Shown here: one piece after another, positions 54,201-62,276 of the stretch
Layout: each line of letters begins with the position of its first letter
Position numbering within the stretch: the first letter of the stretch is position 1
Assembly: GCF_900108855.1 (NCBI RefSeq)
Contig: NZ_FNXY01000008.1
Coordinates: forward strand, 1 to 64,000
Length of the DNA stretch: 64,000 bases
Source: Dyadobacter koreensis
Lineage (GTDB): Bacteria > Bacteroidota > Bacteroidia > Cytophagales > Spirosomataceae
Reading direction: 5' to 3'
Position numbers and translations under genes: made by a program
Notes under the pieces: generated by a model
Database searches by the model: none
Told to the model about the DNA's origin: nothing
The model's input: only the letters and a program-made list of their open reading frames with translations

Positions 54201-54397
54201 TCCAAGGGAACTGCAACAGCGTCGACGCAAACTTCCGAGTTTGCCCCTGTATAAGTGGCTGTTACGACAACAGAAGGCGGAACAATATCGGGGAATTGAG
54301 AAACAGGTAGTCCGGTGAAAGCCAGAATCCCCATCAGCGTTATGAAAATAGAAATTACCAGCGACAGTACCGGTCGCTCTATAAATTTTTGAAACAT
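51242..54397 (-). CDS. RND multidrug efflux pump, HAE1 family (AcrB-like)
   Basis: The 1051-residue product is a complete 12-helix inner-membrane pump starting MFQKFIERPVLSLVISIFIT. It has SGINALTLTPALCAIML, GMTREEILSGDQAMYIFGIC and GLLGKNAILIVEYAILRQKE, whose Lys is the proton-relay lysine of helix 10. In helix 4 the relay motif reads GIVVDNAIVVVEAV, so the second aspartate of the AcrB pair is Asn. Substrates are not predictable. It lies between the adaptor gene (28 bases upstream) and the channel gene. Confidence 0.96.
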   Translation of the reverse strand: MFQKFIERPVLSLVISIFITLMGILAFTGLPVSQFPDIVPPSVVVTATYTGANSEVCVDAVAVPLEKAINGVPGMTYMTSVSGNDGVTTITISFNVGVDPDLAAVNVQNRVQTVIDELPEEVIKAGVTTEKEVNSMLMYLDIMSTDTTVGEDFVYNFADINILKELKRIDGVGRAQIMGSKDYSMRVWLKPDRMNTYNVSADEVVKAIRDQNVVAAPGKTGVASGRETQVLQYVLKYTGKLFEPVQYENIVLRSNPDGSMLKLKDVADIEFGTLEYDMASKSNGKPSASIMIKQRPGSNAQDVIRNIKSKVAELKGTSFPPGMDYFVSYDVSRFLDASIHEVVRTLIEAFILVIIIVYLFLQDFRSTLIPALAVPVALIGTFAFMQLFGFSINLLTLFALVLAIGIVVDNAIVVVEAVHAKMAEKHLDAREATLESMKEMSGAIIAITLVMSAVFVPVAFMSGPVGIFYRQFSITLAISIVISGINALTLTPALCAIMLKNTHGQPSKNTPLDRFFKGFNNGYNGISNKYQKLLSFIIGRRMITIGLLIAFCIGTYGISAILPSGFIPTEDQGVINVNVTTPVAATVERTEAVLDEIQKVAESLEPVESVSSLSGYSLITESAGSSYGMAMINLKAWDQRKESVKDIIAEMEQKTKHITDAKIEFFPPPTVPGFGNSSGFELRVQDRTGSDDLQKTASVTNEFVKELMATPEISSAFSSFDASFPQYMIHVDADIASKKGVSVDAAMSTLQTLIGSLYASNFIRFGQMYKVMVQADPSFRRSPEDILKLYVKNNRGEMVPFSTFIRLERVYGPELLTRYNMYTSAMINGDAAPGFSSGDAIRAVERVAKEKLPKGFSYEWSGMTREEILSGDQAMYIFGICLLFVYLLLAAQYESFLLPLPVILSLPTGIFGAFLSLKLLGLENNIYAQVSLVMLIGLLGKNAILIVEYAILRQKEGRTVFDAALEGATERLRPILMTSFAFIAGLIPLCIASGAGALGNRSIGTAAAGGMLIGTLFGVIIIPGLYVLFATLALPKKPSAPKMEKEEVLLH

Positions 54398-54425
54398 GAT
54401 TTAAAATTCAGGTGGGCGTTTGATT

Positions 54426-55577
54426 TTATCGCGCTGTAAGCTCGATTTTGTTCGTTTCGGTTTTGACAGAATCCAGAAGTATTGTTTTTGGATTAATCGT
54501 AACGCCATCCTTCAATCCCTGAAGTCCCTCGCAAACGATTGTTTCTCCCGGCTCTAATCCCGACTTTACAATATAGTATCCTGAAAGTCTCGATTTTGGG
54601 ACAAAGCTTCTGGTTTTTATTTTATTGTCTTTGCCCAAAACGTAAACAAAGTTTTTATCCTGAATTTCAAAAGCAGCTTTTTGAGGAATTAAAATGGCAT
54701 TCTCAACGGTATTGGTCAACCTGATCGTGCCTGTAGATCCGTGTTTCAATAATTTTTCAGGATTTGTAAAACGTGCCCTGAAAGCAATAGATCCGGTACC
54801 TTCGTCGAAAGCGCCCTCCATGGTTTCAATAATTCCTTTATGTTTGAAAAAAGAACCATCTGCCAGTTCAAGCTCTACAATCGTGTTATTATTAGAGGCA
54901 GATCCCCGTGCCCGGGTGTATTCGAGGTATTCGTTTTCTGAGACATTAAAATAAGCAAATACATTTTTAGTATCAGAAAGCGTGGTAAGCAAGGTGCCTT
55001 CGTTGATCAAACTGCCTGTTTTGTAAGGAAGTCTGTCGATAACGCCATCGAATGGCGCCTTGATCTCTGTTTGTGCCAGATGCAGCGCTGCTGTCGATCG
55101 TTCCGATTTTGCTTCTTCAATTTTAGCGTTTGCAGCTGCGAGTTTTGCCTGTGCAACCTCTAGCTCGGTTTTTGAAATGACATTTTTTTCAACAAGTAAT
55201 TTAACACGTTTCAGTTCAAGTTCTGCGCCCTTGGCATCAGCGTCGGCACTTTGCAGATTAGCCTTTGCTTTGGCAAGGCCGGATTCGTATTCTGCGCTGT
55301 TGATGCGAAACAGTATCTGCCCTTTTTTTACTTCTTTGCCTTCATCAACATAAACCTGCTCGAGGTAACCTTTAACTCTGGCATATATTTCCACATTTCT
55401 GACAGCATGAATATCACTAACATATTCCCTGTGAAGATCGGTTTTCTGAGATTTCAATTCTGTGACAGGAATTGTCAAAATAGAATCTTTGAGTTCTGTG
55501 GAGTCTTTGCTTTGTGTAGAACAAGCCGTCGCGAAAAGGCTTATTCCTAACAGAAAAGACCAGTTATAATTTTTCAT
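54426..55577 (-). CDS. RND efflux periplasmic adaptor (AcrA-like)
   Basis: The 383-residue product is a lipoprotein (LGISLFATAC) with the membrane-fusion layout: lipoyl-like half (VKGYLEQVYVDEGKEVKKGQ), a long helical hairpin rich in Ala/Lys/Glu (residues about 95-165), the second lipoyl half (IKAPFDGVIDRLPYKTGSLI), and beta-barrel and membrane-proximal domains. It couples the pump to the outer-membrane channel. First gene of the three-gene efflux operon. No regulator gene is adjacent. Confidence 0.95.
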   Translation of the reverse strand: MKNYNWSFLLGISLFATACSTQSKDSTELKDSILTIPVTELKSQKTDLHREYVSDIHAVRNVEIYARVKGYLEQVYVDEGKEVKKGQILFRINSAEYESGLAKAKANLQSADADAKGAELELKRVKLLVEKNVISKTELEVAQAKLAAANAKIEEAKSERSTAALHLAQTEIKAPFDGVIDRLPYKTGSLINEGTLLTTLSDTKNVFAYFNVSENEYLEYTRARGSASNNNTIVELELADGSFFKHKGIIETMEGAFDEGTGSIAFRARFTNPEKLLKHGSTGTIRLTNTVENAILIPQKAAFEIQDKNFVYVLGKDNKIKTRSFVPKSRLSGYYIVKSGLEPGETIVCEGLQGLKDGVTINPKTILLDSVKTETNKIELTAR

Positions 55578-55788
55578 GATGAGTAAGTAAGTAATTGAAA
55601 TTTAATATTTTAAAGTGTATGAATAGAACTTTGGCACATGGTGATACATCCAAATGTGACCCATTAGGATGTATATTGTTATCAGCAAACATGAATGCAT
55701 GCAGCAAAAAGCAGGCATTTGGTGTCTGTCAATTAATTCAAAAAATCTGTGCGGCTAGAATAATGTGGCAGAATGCCGGAATTGTCTG

Positions 55789-56211
55789 TTAAAACGGACA
55801 AAGTCGATGAAGGAAGTTGTAATAGTCTGGCAAGGTAAGTAACCCCTCAATGGAGCCGATGACTTGCTTGGTATAATGTTTTACAACTGATTTTAAAGAA
55901 AAATGGAAGTATTCCGAGGGAACAGTTTCGAAGCTGATAAACCGGTAGCTTGATGTCCGGTGACGTAATAAGTGCGTTAAACTTTCCTTCCATTCGAATT
56001 CATCAGCCTTAACGAATGTCTGGCGTTGACAAATTGAATCATCAATTTCAATTTCTTCTTCTTCGTCTTCCAGATAGTAGGAATTATTGAAGGGAGACAA
56101 GAACTTTATTCCGAAATTAGACCTGCATGACGCTTCCGCCTGTCCGGAAAACAGTGCCGAGGCAAGAATTTGCCCAATGCAAAAAAACAATATGAAAGTT
56201 CTTTTAAGCAT
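55789..56211 (-). CDS. Secreted hypothetical protein, 140 aa
   Basis: The product has a signal peptide (FILFFCIGQILASALFSGQA cut near AEA). The mature part has an acidic patch EDEEEEIEIDD and C-terminal aromatic-rich helices. Cysteines occur in ASCRSN, SICQRQ and RLCPF, possibly disulfide-bonded. No domain is recognised. It is on the same strand as the efflux operon but separated from it by about 210 bases, so a separate unit is likely. Confidence 0.6.
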   Translation of the reverse strand: MLKRTFILFFCIGQILASALFSGQAEASCRSNFGIKFLSPFNNSYYLEDEEEEIEIDDSICQRQTFVKADEFEWKESLTHLLRHRTSSYRFISFETVPSEYFHFSLKSVVKHYTKQVIGSIEGLLTLPDYYNFLHRLCPF

Positions 56212-56645
56212 GGTGCTGATTAAAGTTCAAAACATTAAAAATTCATATTTTTATAATGAATTCAAGAATGATTGGAATTATATAATTGAATATGCAATAC
56301 TGTGCTCCAATTATTCAAATATAACAATTCAAATTTTATAACCAAATTTTCGGGAATGTTAACAACTGTTAACCAAATCTAATATTTTTCTAATTAAGCT
56401 TATAAGTTATTGATTATTAATATATTTAAATAGTCCGAACATCAATATTTCAATTGTCTCTTCATTTAAGGCTGTTTTTTGTACAGATGTGATTGTCTTC
56501 TGAAAAATGTATTTTAAGGCGTTTAAAAATGTCTGAAAGCCTTATGTTCGCTGTCTGATTTTGGACTTTATTCCGTATTTTTAATCTGATTTAAGCTTGG
56601 AATAATCTTATTTTTACGTTTGGCATCTAATCAAACTGAGGCAAT
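56212..56645. other. A+T-rich intergenic region
   Basis: These 434 bases are strongly A+T-rich and lie between two reverse-strand genes; they contain the promoter of the 55789-56211 gene and the 3' flank of the ABC exporter operon. No repeat, RNA gene or convincing coding frame was seen. Confidence 0.4.
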
Positions 56646-58460
56646 TCAGGAAAATTGTCCGGTATATAATTGATAATATTTTCCCTTGCCGGACATCAGA
56701 TCATTATGGGTTCCGCGCTCAACAATCTTACCAAATTCCAGTACAATAATTTCGTCCGCGTTCTGAACAGTAGATAAACGGTGGGCGATCACAAAGGTCG
56801 ATTTTCCTTGCATCAGTGTATTTAAACCTAGATCGATTAATTTTTCCGTTCTTGTATCAATGGAGCTCGTCGCCTCATCCAAAATCAGGATCGGAGCTTC
56901 GGCAACGGTGGCGCGCGCGATATTTAGAAGCTGCCTTTGTCCCTGGCTCAGATTACTTCCGTCACCATCTAATGTCGTCTGATATCCTTGAGGCATCCTT
57001 GTGATAAAAGAGTGCGCATTGGCGAGTTCGGCCGCATGAATAACTTCGTCGTCTGTTGCAGACAGGCGTCCATAACGGATATTTTCCATTACCGTTCCTG
57101 TAAATAGGTGCGTATCCTGTAAAACTATTGCCATCGATTCTCGAAGACTTTTTCTGGAAATATCTTTGATATCAATACCGTCAATCGTGATCTTTCCGGA
57201 TTGGATATCGTAAAAACGCGGAAGCAGATTAATAATCGTGGTTTTGCCAGCGCCAGTCGAACCTACAAATGCAATTTTATGACCTGGTTTGACTGATAAA
57301 TTGATATCATGCAGGATTACTTTATCAGAACTATAACTGAATGAAACGCCTTCAAAACGAACTTCACCTTTTACATTCGTAAGTTTAAAAGCATTTTCTG
57401 CATCTGCTGGTTCAGGTAATTGGTCCATCATTTCGAAAACTCGTTCCGCTCCTGCCAAAGCGGCTTGCAAGCTGTTCAGCTGACTTGATAATTCGTTTAT
57501 TGGTCTACCGAATTGTCTGGAATATTGAAGAAAAGAAGCCAGCCCACCGATATCCAGTCCGCGCGTGACAGCGAGCACTCCGCCGATTGTTGCGGTCAGC
57601 GCATAATTGATCGTACTCATGTTGATCATAATCGGCATCATCATTCCTGAAAACATTTGTGCTTTGGTTGCTTTGTCACGCAGATCAAAATTCAGTTTTT
57701 CAAAGTCTGTTTCAGCTTTTTCTTCATAACCAAAAACTTTAACCACCTTAATTCCAGTGATAATTTCTTCGATATATCCATTCGTGATACCAACTGCTTT
57801 TTGCTGAGCCAGGAAATAATTTTTACTGCGTTTGATAACCTGAGAAGCCAGAAACAGCATAAGCGGAACCATTACTAAGGTCACCAAAGTCAGCAAGGGG
57901 CTGATATATAACATAAGCAGAAATGTTCCGGAAAGTGTGATAACACTCGTGAAAATCTGTGTGAGGCTATTATTCAGTGATTCACTGATCAGATCGACGT
58001 CGTTTGTGAACCGGCTCATCAATTCTCCATGGCTGTTGGTATCAAAAAATTGCAAGGGTAGCAATTGCAGTTTTTTAAACAGATCATTTCTCATTTCATT
58101 CACGGTTTTTTGGGAAATGATGATCATAAACCTGCTTTGCAGATAGGCTGCGGTTGCTCCTGCAAGATAAATGACCAGCATAATGCCGAGCATATGCAAT
58201 AAACCGTCAACGTCCTTCGGAATAATGTAATCGTTGATCAGCGGACGAAGCAAATACGAACCAGTTAAGGAAGCCGCAGTATTGACCAGAATAAATAAGA
58301 CAACAGTAAATAAACCGAGCCTGTTTTTTTCAAGATACCCCCAAAGCCTGCGCATTGTCAGACCCATATTTTTAGGTTTTTCCACAGAAAAACGCCTTCC
58401 TGAGCTTGATCCTGGCATGCCGCCTGGTGCAGCTGATGATGTTGTACTTTTTTCGCTCAT
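56646..58460 (-). CDS. ABC exporter subunit, MdlB-like (catalytic-site partner)
   Basis: The 604-residue half-transporter has a Ser/Gly-rich N-terminal tail, six membrane helices and a nucleotide-binding domain with Walker A GSTGAGKTT, Walker B ILILDEATSSID with the catalytic Glu, and H-loop AHRLST. Its signature motif is LSQGQ instead of LSGGQ. Together with the next subunit this fits a heterodimeric exporter with one normal and one degenerate ATP site. Its ATG overlaps the stop of the upstream subunit gene by four bases (ATGA). Confidence 0.92.
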   Translation of the reverse strand: MSEKSTTSSAAPGGMPGSSSGRRFSVEKPKNMGLTMRRLWGYLEKNRLGLFTVVLFILVNTAASLTGSYLLRPLINDYIIPKDVDGLLHMLGIMLVIYLAGATAAYLQSRFMIIISQKTVNEMRNDLFKKLQLLPLQFFDTNSHGELMSRFTNDVDLISESLNNSLTQIFTSVITLSGTFLLMLYISPLLTLVTLVMVPLMLFLASQVIKRSKNYFLAQQKAVGITNGYIEEIITGIKVVKVFGYEEKAETDFEKLNFDLRDKATKAQMFSGMMMPIMINMSTINYALTATIGGVLAVTRGLDIGGLASFLQYSRQFGRPINELSSQLNSLQAALAGAERVFEMMDQLPEPADAENAFKLTNVKGEVRFEGVSFSYSSDKVILHDINLSVKPGHKIAFVGSTGAGKTTIINLLPRFYDIQSGKITIDGIDIKDISRKSLRESMAIVLQDTHLFTGTVMENIRYGRLSATDDEVIHAAELANAHSFITRMPQGYQTTLDGDGSNLSQGQRQLLNIARATVAEAPILILDEATSSIDTRTEKLIDLGLNTLMQGKSTFVIAHRLSTVQNADEIIVLEFGKIVERGTHNDLMSGKGKYYQLYTGQFS

Positions 58461-60196
58461 GAGGCTATGGCTTCATTTTGCTGCTGTGACTGATATATTT
58501 CCTGGTAAACTGCATTCGTTTTTATAAGTTCGTCATGTGTCCCGACCCCGATGATCCGGCCATCATCCAGAATAACAATCCTGTCTACCGTTTCGATAGA
58601 ACTGATCCGCTGTGCAATGATAAACGTGGTCGTATTATTGTGATTTTCTTGTAAAGCAGTCCGGATTTTAGCTTCTGTTGCAGTATCGACGGCGCTGGTG
58701 CTGTCATCTAAAATTAGAATTACCGGCTGTTTCAAAAGTGCCCTGGCAATACATAACCGCTGCTGCTGACCACCTGAGAGATTGACACCGCCCTGCCCCA
58801 GAAGGGTTTCATATTGTTGTGGAAATGAGATGATAAAATCATGCGCCTGGGCATCTTTGGCAGCTGCAATTATTTCTTCATCACTTGCGTCCGGCTTGCC
58901 CCATTTCAGATTACTTTTAATTGTACCCGAAAACAATACGTTTTTTTGTAAAACTGTTGCAGTGGCTTCACGAAGATGTTTTAGAGAATAATTCCTGACA
59001 TCAATTCCATCGATCAGAATTTCGCCTTCCGTCACGTCGTATAACCGTGGAATAAGTTGGACCAGACTGGTTTTTGCTGAACCGGTTGCACCGATGATTG
59101 CGATCAGTTCTCCCGGAGCAGCTTTCAGATTGATATCCTTTAAAACAAAAAAATCACTTTCAGATTTATATTTAAAACAAACGTCACGAAATTCAACTCC
59201 ACCTTTTTTGATGTGAAAATTTTCAGCGTTTGCAGTAAAAGTATCTTTTATATCAACGTCGGTATCGAGCACTTCCAGAATCCGTTTAGAAGAGGCGCTC
59301 GCTCTGGAAAACATCATAATGGTCATGGAAAGCAGCATCAGCGCGATCAAAATCTGCGTGATGTAACTGATAAAAGACATAAGCTGCCCAACTTGCAAAT
59401 CTCCCTTCATTACTTTGTTTCCGCCAAACCAAACAACCGCCACGATTGAAACATTCATGATCAGCATCATAACTGGCATAATCAAAACCACAATTGTTGA
59501 TGCTTTGACAGACATATCCATCAAATCCCGGTTGGCAACAGAAAATTTTTCTTCTTCAAAATCACTGCGCACAAAGGATTTGACAACGCGGATATTGGTC
59601 AGGTTCTCCTGAATGGCTGCGTTTACACGGTCCAGTTTTTGCTGCATTTTTGTAAAATAAGGAATGCCTTTTTTCATGATAAAAAAAATGGCAAAGCTTA
59701 AAACCGGAATAGCGACAGCAATGATGATGGTAAGTTCTTTATTAATTTGTAAGGCGAAAATTACAGCGCAAACGAGCATTAACGGGGCGCGGATTAAAAG
59801 TCGCAAAGACATCATTACCACTTGTTGAAGTGTATTGATATCATTTGTTAACCTGGTCACCAGTGATGCGCTGCTGAATGTGTCGATATTGGAAAACGAA
59901 AATTCCTGTATTTTTTTAAATAGCCCCTGCCGCAATTCACTGGCAAAACCGACCGATGATTTCGAAGAAAAATATACATTGCCGACACCGCCGACGATGG
60001 CAACAATCGAAAGTCCGATCATCAGCGCGCCCATTTTCAGAATGTAATGCGTGTCTTGGTTTCTAATGCCGATATCGACAATGTCAGACATGAGCATGGG
60101 TTGGACGATCTCGCCAAAAACATCGATAATCGCCAGCAGTGGCCCTAAAATCATGGCAGACCGGTATTTTTTTATAAAAGGGAAATATCGTTTCAT
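58457..60196 (-). CDS. ABC exporter subunit, MdlA-like, with degenerate ATP site
   Basis: The 579-residue half-transporter starts MKRYFPFIKKYRSAMILGPL, has six membrane helices and a nucleotide-binding domain with a normal signature LSGGQQQR. Its own catalytic residues are altered: Walker B reads ILILDDSTSAVD (Asp for the catalytic Glu), the H-loop reads IIAQRIS (Gln for His), and Walker A is GATGSAKTS with Ala for one Gly. These are the typical changes of the degenerate site in heterodimeric exporters such as TM287/288. First gene of a two-gene operon. Confidence 0.92.
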   Translation of the reverse strand: MKRYFPFIKKYRSAMILGPLLAIIDVFGEIVQPMLMSDIVDIGIRNQDTHYILKMGALMIGLSIVAIVGGVGNVYFSSKSSVGFASELRQGLFKKIQEFSFSNIDTFSSASLVTRLTNDINTLQQVVMMSLRLLIRAPLMLVCAVIFALQINKELTIIIAVAIPVLSFAIFFIMKKGIPYFTKMQQKLDRVNAAIQENLTNIRVVKSFVRSDFEEEKFSVANRDLMDMSVKASTIVVLIMPVMMLIMNVSIVAVVWFGGNKVMKGDLQVGQLMSFISYITQILIALMLLSMTIMMFSRASASSKRILEVLDTDVDIKDTFTANAENFHIKKGGVEFRDVCFKYKSESDFFVLKDINLKAAPGELIAIIGATGSAKTSLVQLIPRLYDVTEGEILIDGIDVRNYSLKHLREATATVLQKNVLFSGTIKSNLKWGKPDASDEEIIAAAKDAQAHDFIISFPQQYETLLGQGGVNLSGGQQQRLCIARALLKQPVILILDDSTSAVDTATEAKIRTALQENHNNTTTFIIAQRISSIETVDRIVILDDGRIIGVGTHDELIKTNAVYQEIYQSQQQNEAIAS

Positions 60197-60455
60197 CAGC
60201 TTTTATCAGACGGAAAAAAGAATTTCTTGTGGAGGAATATGCAAAATAGAAATATATCCCGGAGGATTGTACAAATATCCTGCCTGTTTCAATGAATCTC
60301 TCTTACCTTAATCCGGATGTTGCCAAAAAAATAAATGAGCTGAATCTATTCTAAATTTATTTGGCAAAACGTATATTTATAAAATCATCACCAGTTTTAT
60401 TTAATTATTTGAATTTGTGCTTGTTACTTGCAAATTATGCAAGCTGGTATTTATT

Positions 60456-61496
60456 ATGAAAATATTTTCCATTAAGACCAATCGTTTCCTTTTAACAAAA
60501 ATGACAGCCTCTGACGGCGACAAATATTTTAGACTCAGCGACAATGAGAATGTGATGAAATTTGTTACCGGCCACGCGCTGAATCGCCAGGAATCGGATG
60601 AAATGTTTGACAGGATTTTGAAAGAAAATGAAACGGAAACGTATTTTGGGAGATACTTGATCGAAGAGAAAAGGACCGGAAAGCTGGTTGGAGCTGCGAA
60701 ACTGGAAGAATATGGAGCAGAAGTTGAAATAGGTTACCGGATTTTAGAAGAATATTGGGGAAAAGGTGTTGCAACCGAAATAGCCAAAGCTTTGCTGGTT
60801 TTTTCTATCCGCAAATTTCAGCCACCTGCAGTAATCGCATTTGTCAATGTGGAAAACGCGGCTTCTATAAGAGTTTTGGAAAAGGCGGGAATGAGCAATT
60901 TGGAGCGAATTGAAGATCTTGACGAAATAAAATATAAGTTCAGTTTTTCACCTCAAACAAATCCTCTTATGAAAAAAGCGCTCTACATTCTTCTTGGAAT
61001 CATTGCCATTTTTATTCTTGCGGCGACACTCATGCCGAAAAACTATGCGGTTGAAAGAGAAATAATAATTAATAAGCCAAAAGCCGAAGTTTTTGCCTAC
61101 CTGAAACCTCTGAAAAATCAGGACAACTGGAGTGTGTGGATGGCCAAAGATCCGGATGTAAAAAAAACATTTAAAGGTATGGACGAAACGGTTGGTTTTA
61201 CGTCCCGGTGGGAGGGCAACGAGGAGGTTGGTGTTGGAGAGCAGGAAATTAAAAAAATTACAGAAGGTGAGAGGATCGATACCGAACTGCGATTTATCAA
61301 ACCTTTTGAATCGACGAATGATGCCTACATGATCACGGAAGCTATTGGTCCGGAGCAGACCAGGGTAAAATGGGGTTTCACCGGCGCGATGCCAATTCCA
61401 ATGAATGTATTTCTTCCGTTTATGGGCATGGAGGATTCCGTCGGGAAAGATTTTTCTGACGGATTAAAAAATCTGAAGAAGATTTTAGAAGGATAA
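60456..61496 (+). CDS. GNAT acetyltransferase fused to membrane-tethered SRPBCC domain
   Basis: The 346-residue product joins two proteins. Residues 1-165 are a GNAT N-acetyltransferase (TNRFLLTKMTASDGDKYFRL, EIGYRILEEYWGKGVATEIA, VNVENAASIRVLEKAGM). After a short linker comes MKKALYILLGIIAIFILAA, a membrane helix, and then an SRPBCC (polyketide-cyclase-like) domain (REIIINKPKAEVFAYLKPLK to FSDGLKNLKKIL). The second half looks like a complete stand-alone gene that starts at this internal Met (60970). ATG 60456 is chosen; an upstream GTG at 60417 adds an unrelated leader. Confidence 0.82.
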   Translation: MKIFSIKTNRFLLTKMTASDGDKYFRLSDNENVMKFVTGHALNRQESDEMFDRILKENETETYFGRYLIEEKRTGKLVGAAKLEEYGAEVEIGYRILEEYWGKGVATEIAKALLVFSIRKFQPPAVIAFVNVENAASIRVLEKAGMSNLERIEDLDEIKYKFSFSPQTNPLMKKALYILLGIIAIFILAATLMPKNYAVEREIIINKPKAEVFAYLKPLKNQDNWSVWMAKDPDVKKTFKGMDETVGFTSRWEGNEEVGVGEQEIKKITEGERIDTELRFIKPFESTNDAYMITEAIGPEQTRVKWGFTGAMPIPMNVFLPFMGMEDSVGKDFSDGLKNLKKILEG

Positions 61497-61502
61497 AATT
61501 TC

Positions 61503-61569
61503 GCCACGGATCCACTAATTTTCACAAATAGTGTTAAAAATTATTTGTGAAAATTCGTGGATCCGTGGC
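61503..61569. repeat. Long hairpin between convergent genes
   Basis: Twenty-eight-base arms with one mismatch (61503-61530 and 61542-61569) and an 11-base loop form a very stable hairpin; an A8 run follows on the plus strand. The outer part GCCACGGATCCAC and inner AATTTTCACAAATA have the look of a dispersed intergenic element that may also stop transcription from both sides. Confidence 0.75.
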
Positions 61570-61591
61570 AAAAAAAATTGGCCTGATTAAA

Positions 61592-62194
61592 TCAGAACTT
61601 ACCGCTTTCGTCGGCCAGAGCATATCTGAAGGTATAGTATTTGGACTCTTCAGTCGGCACATCTTCCGGTGCTCCTTTGTAATAACTGATGAATTCAATT
61701 TTGACTAATTTGCCTTCCGCAGTTCTAACCACGACAGTTCTGCCGGTTATTGGTAAAATCGCATGAACGTTCATGTCATATTTATACCAGGAATTTCCAC
61801 TACCGCTTGCAATTGCGTTTCCTGAACCATCGTCCGTTTTGTATCCTTCTTTCGGAGCTTCTGATACGGTATCAAAAGGTTTTTCTAAAATTAGAGCAGC
61901 CCCTTTTCCTGGTCCGCTCGTTCCGCCATTTACAAGAATTGTCGTGCCGCTAAAAGCTAGGTCCCACTTATTTGTTCTGGCATCTTCCTGAGACACTTCT
62001 GCCCCGGTTAAGAGACTGATATAGTTATAGGTATTAGGCTTCGTCGCGGCACTGAAATCTTTGATAACCTTTATTTCTGGTTTAGCCGGGTTTGAGATTA
62101 TTTCTAAACTTGTTTTGATTGGCAGAATATCACGAGCCTCCGGCATTACCGGAATCATCAGTGTCGAGATGGAAAAAATGATGGATTTAAGCAT
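61592..62194 (-). CDS. HmuY-family haem-binding-type protein
   Basis: The 200-residue product has a signal-like N-terminus (SIIFSISTLMIPVM) and a single HmuY domain with YNYISLLTGAEVSQEDARTN, KWDLAFSGTTILVNGG, VVVRTAEGKLVKIEFISYYK and the final YYTFRYAL. In Porphyromonas HmuY binds haem and hands it to the receptor HmuR. Haem ligands cannot be assigned here. It is the third gene after a TonB-dependent receptor and another HmuY lipoprotein, all on the reverse strand. Confidence 0.85.
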   Translation of the reverse strand: MLKSIIFSISTLMIPVMPEARDILPIKTSLEIISNPAKPEIKVIKDFSAATKPNTYNYISLLTGAEVSQEDARTNKWDLAFSGTTILVNGGTSGPGKGAALILEKPFDTVSEAPKEGYKTDDGSGNAIASGSGNSWYKYDMNVHAILPITGRTVVVRTAEGKLVKIEFISYYKGAPEDVPTEESKYYTFRYALADESGKF

Positions 62195-62276
62195 TTGGGT
62201 GTTTGTTATATTCCAAAAAATCAGAGAGAAAAGCGTGGGCTTTATCTCTCTGACGGGTTTAGAATAGTTAAAATGA

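Noticed and set aside
55595..55792. 65-codon plus-strand frame upstream of the efflux operon
   Set aside because: Cysteine-rich, no homology, overlaps the end of a secreted-protein gene and the efflux promoter region; probably chance.
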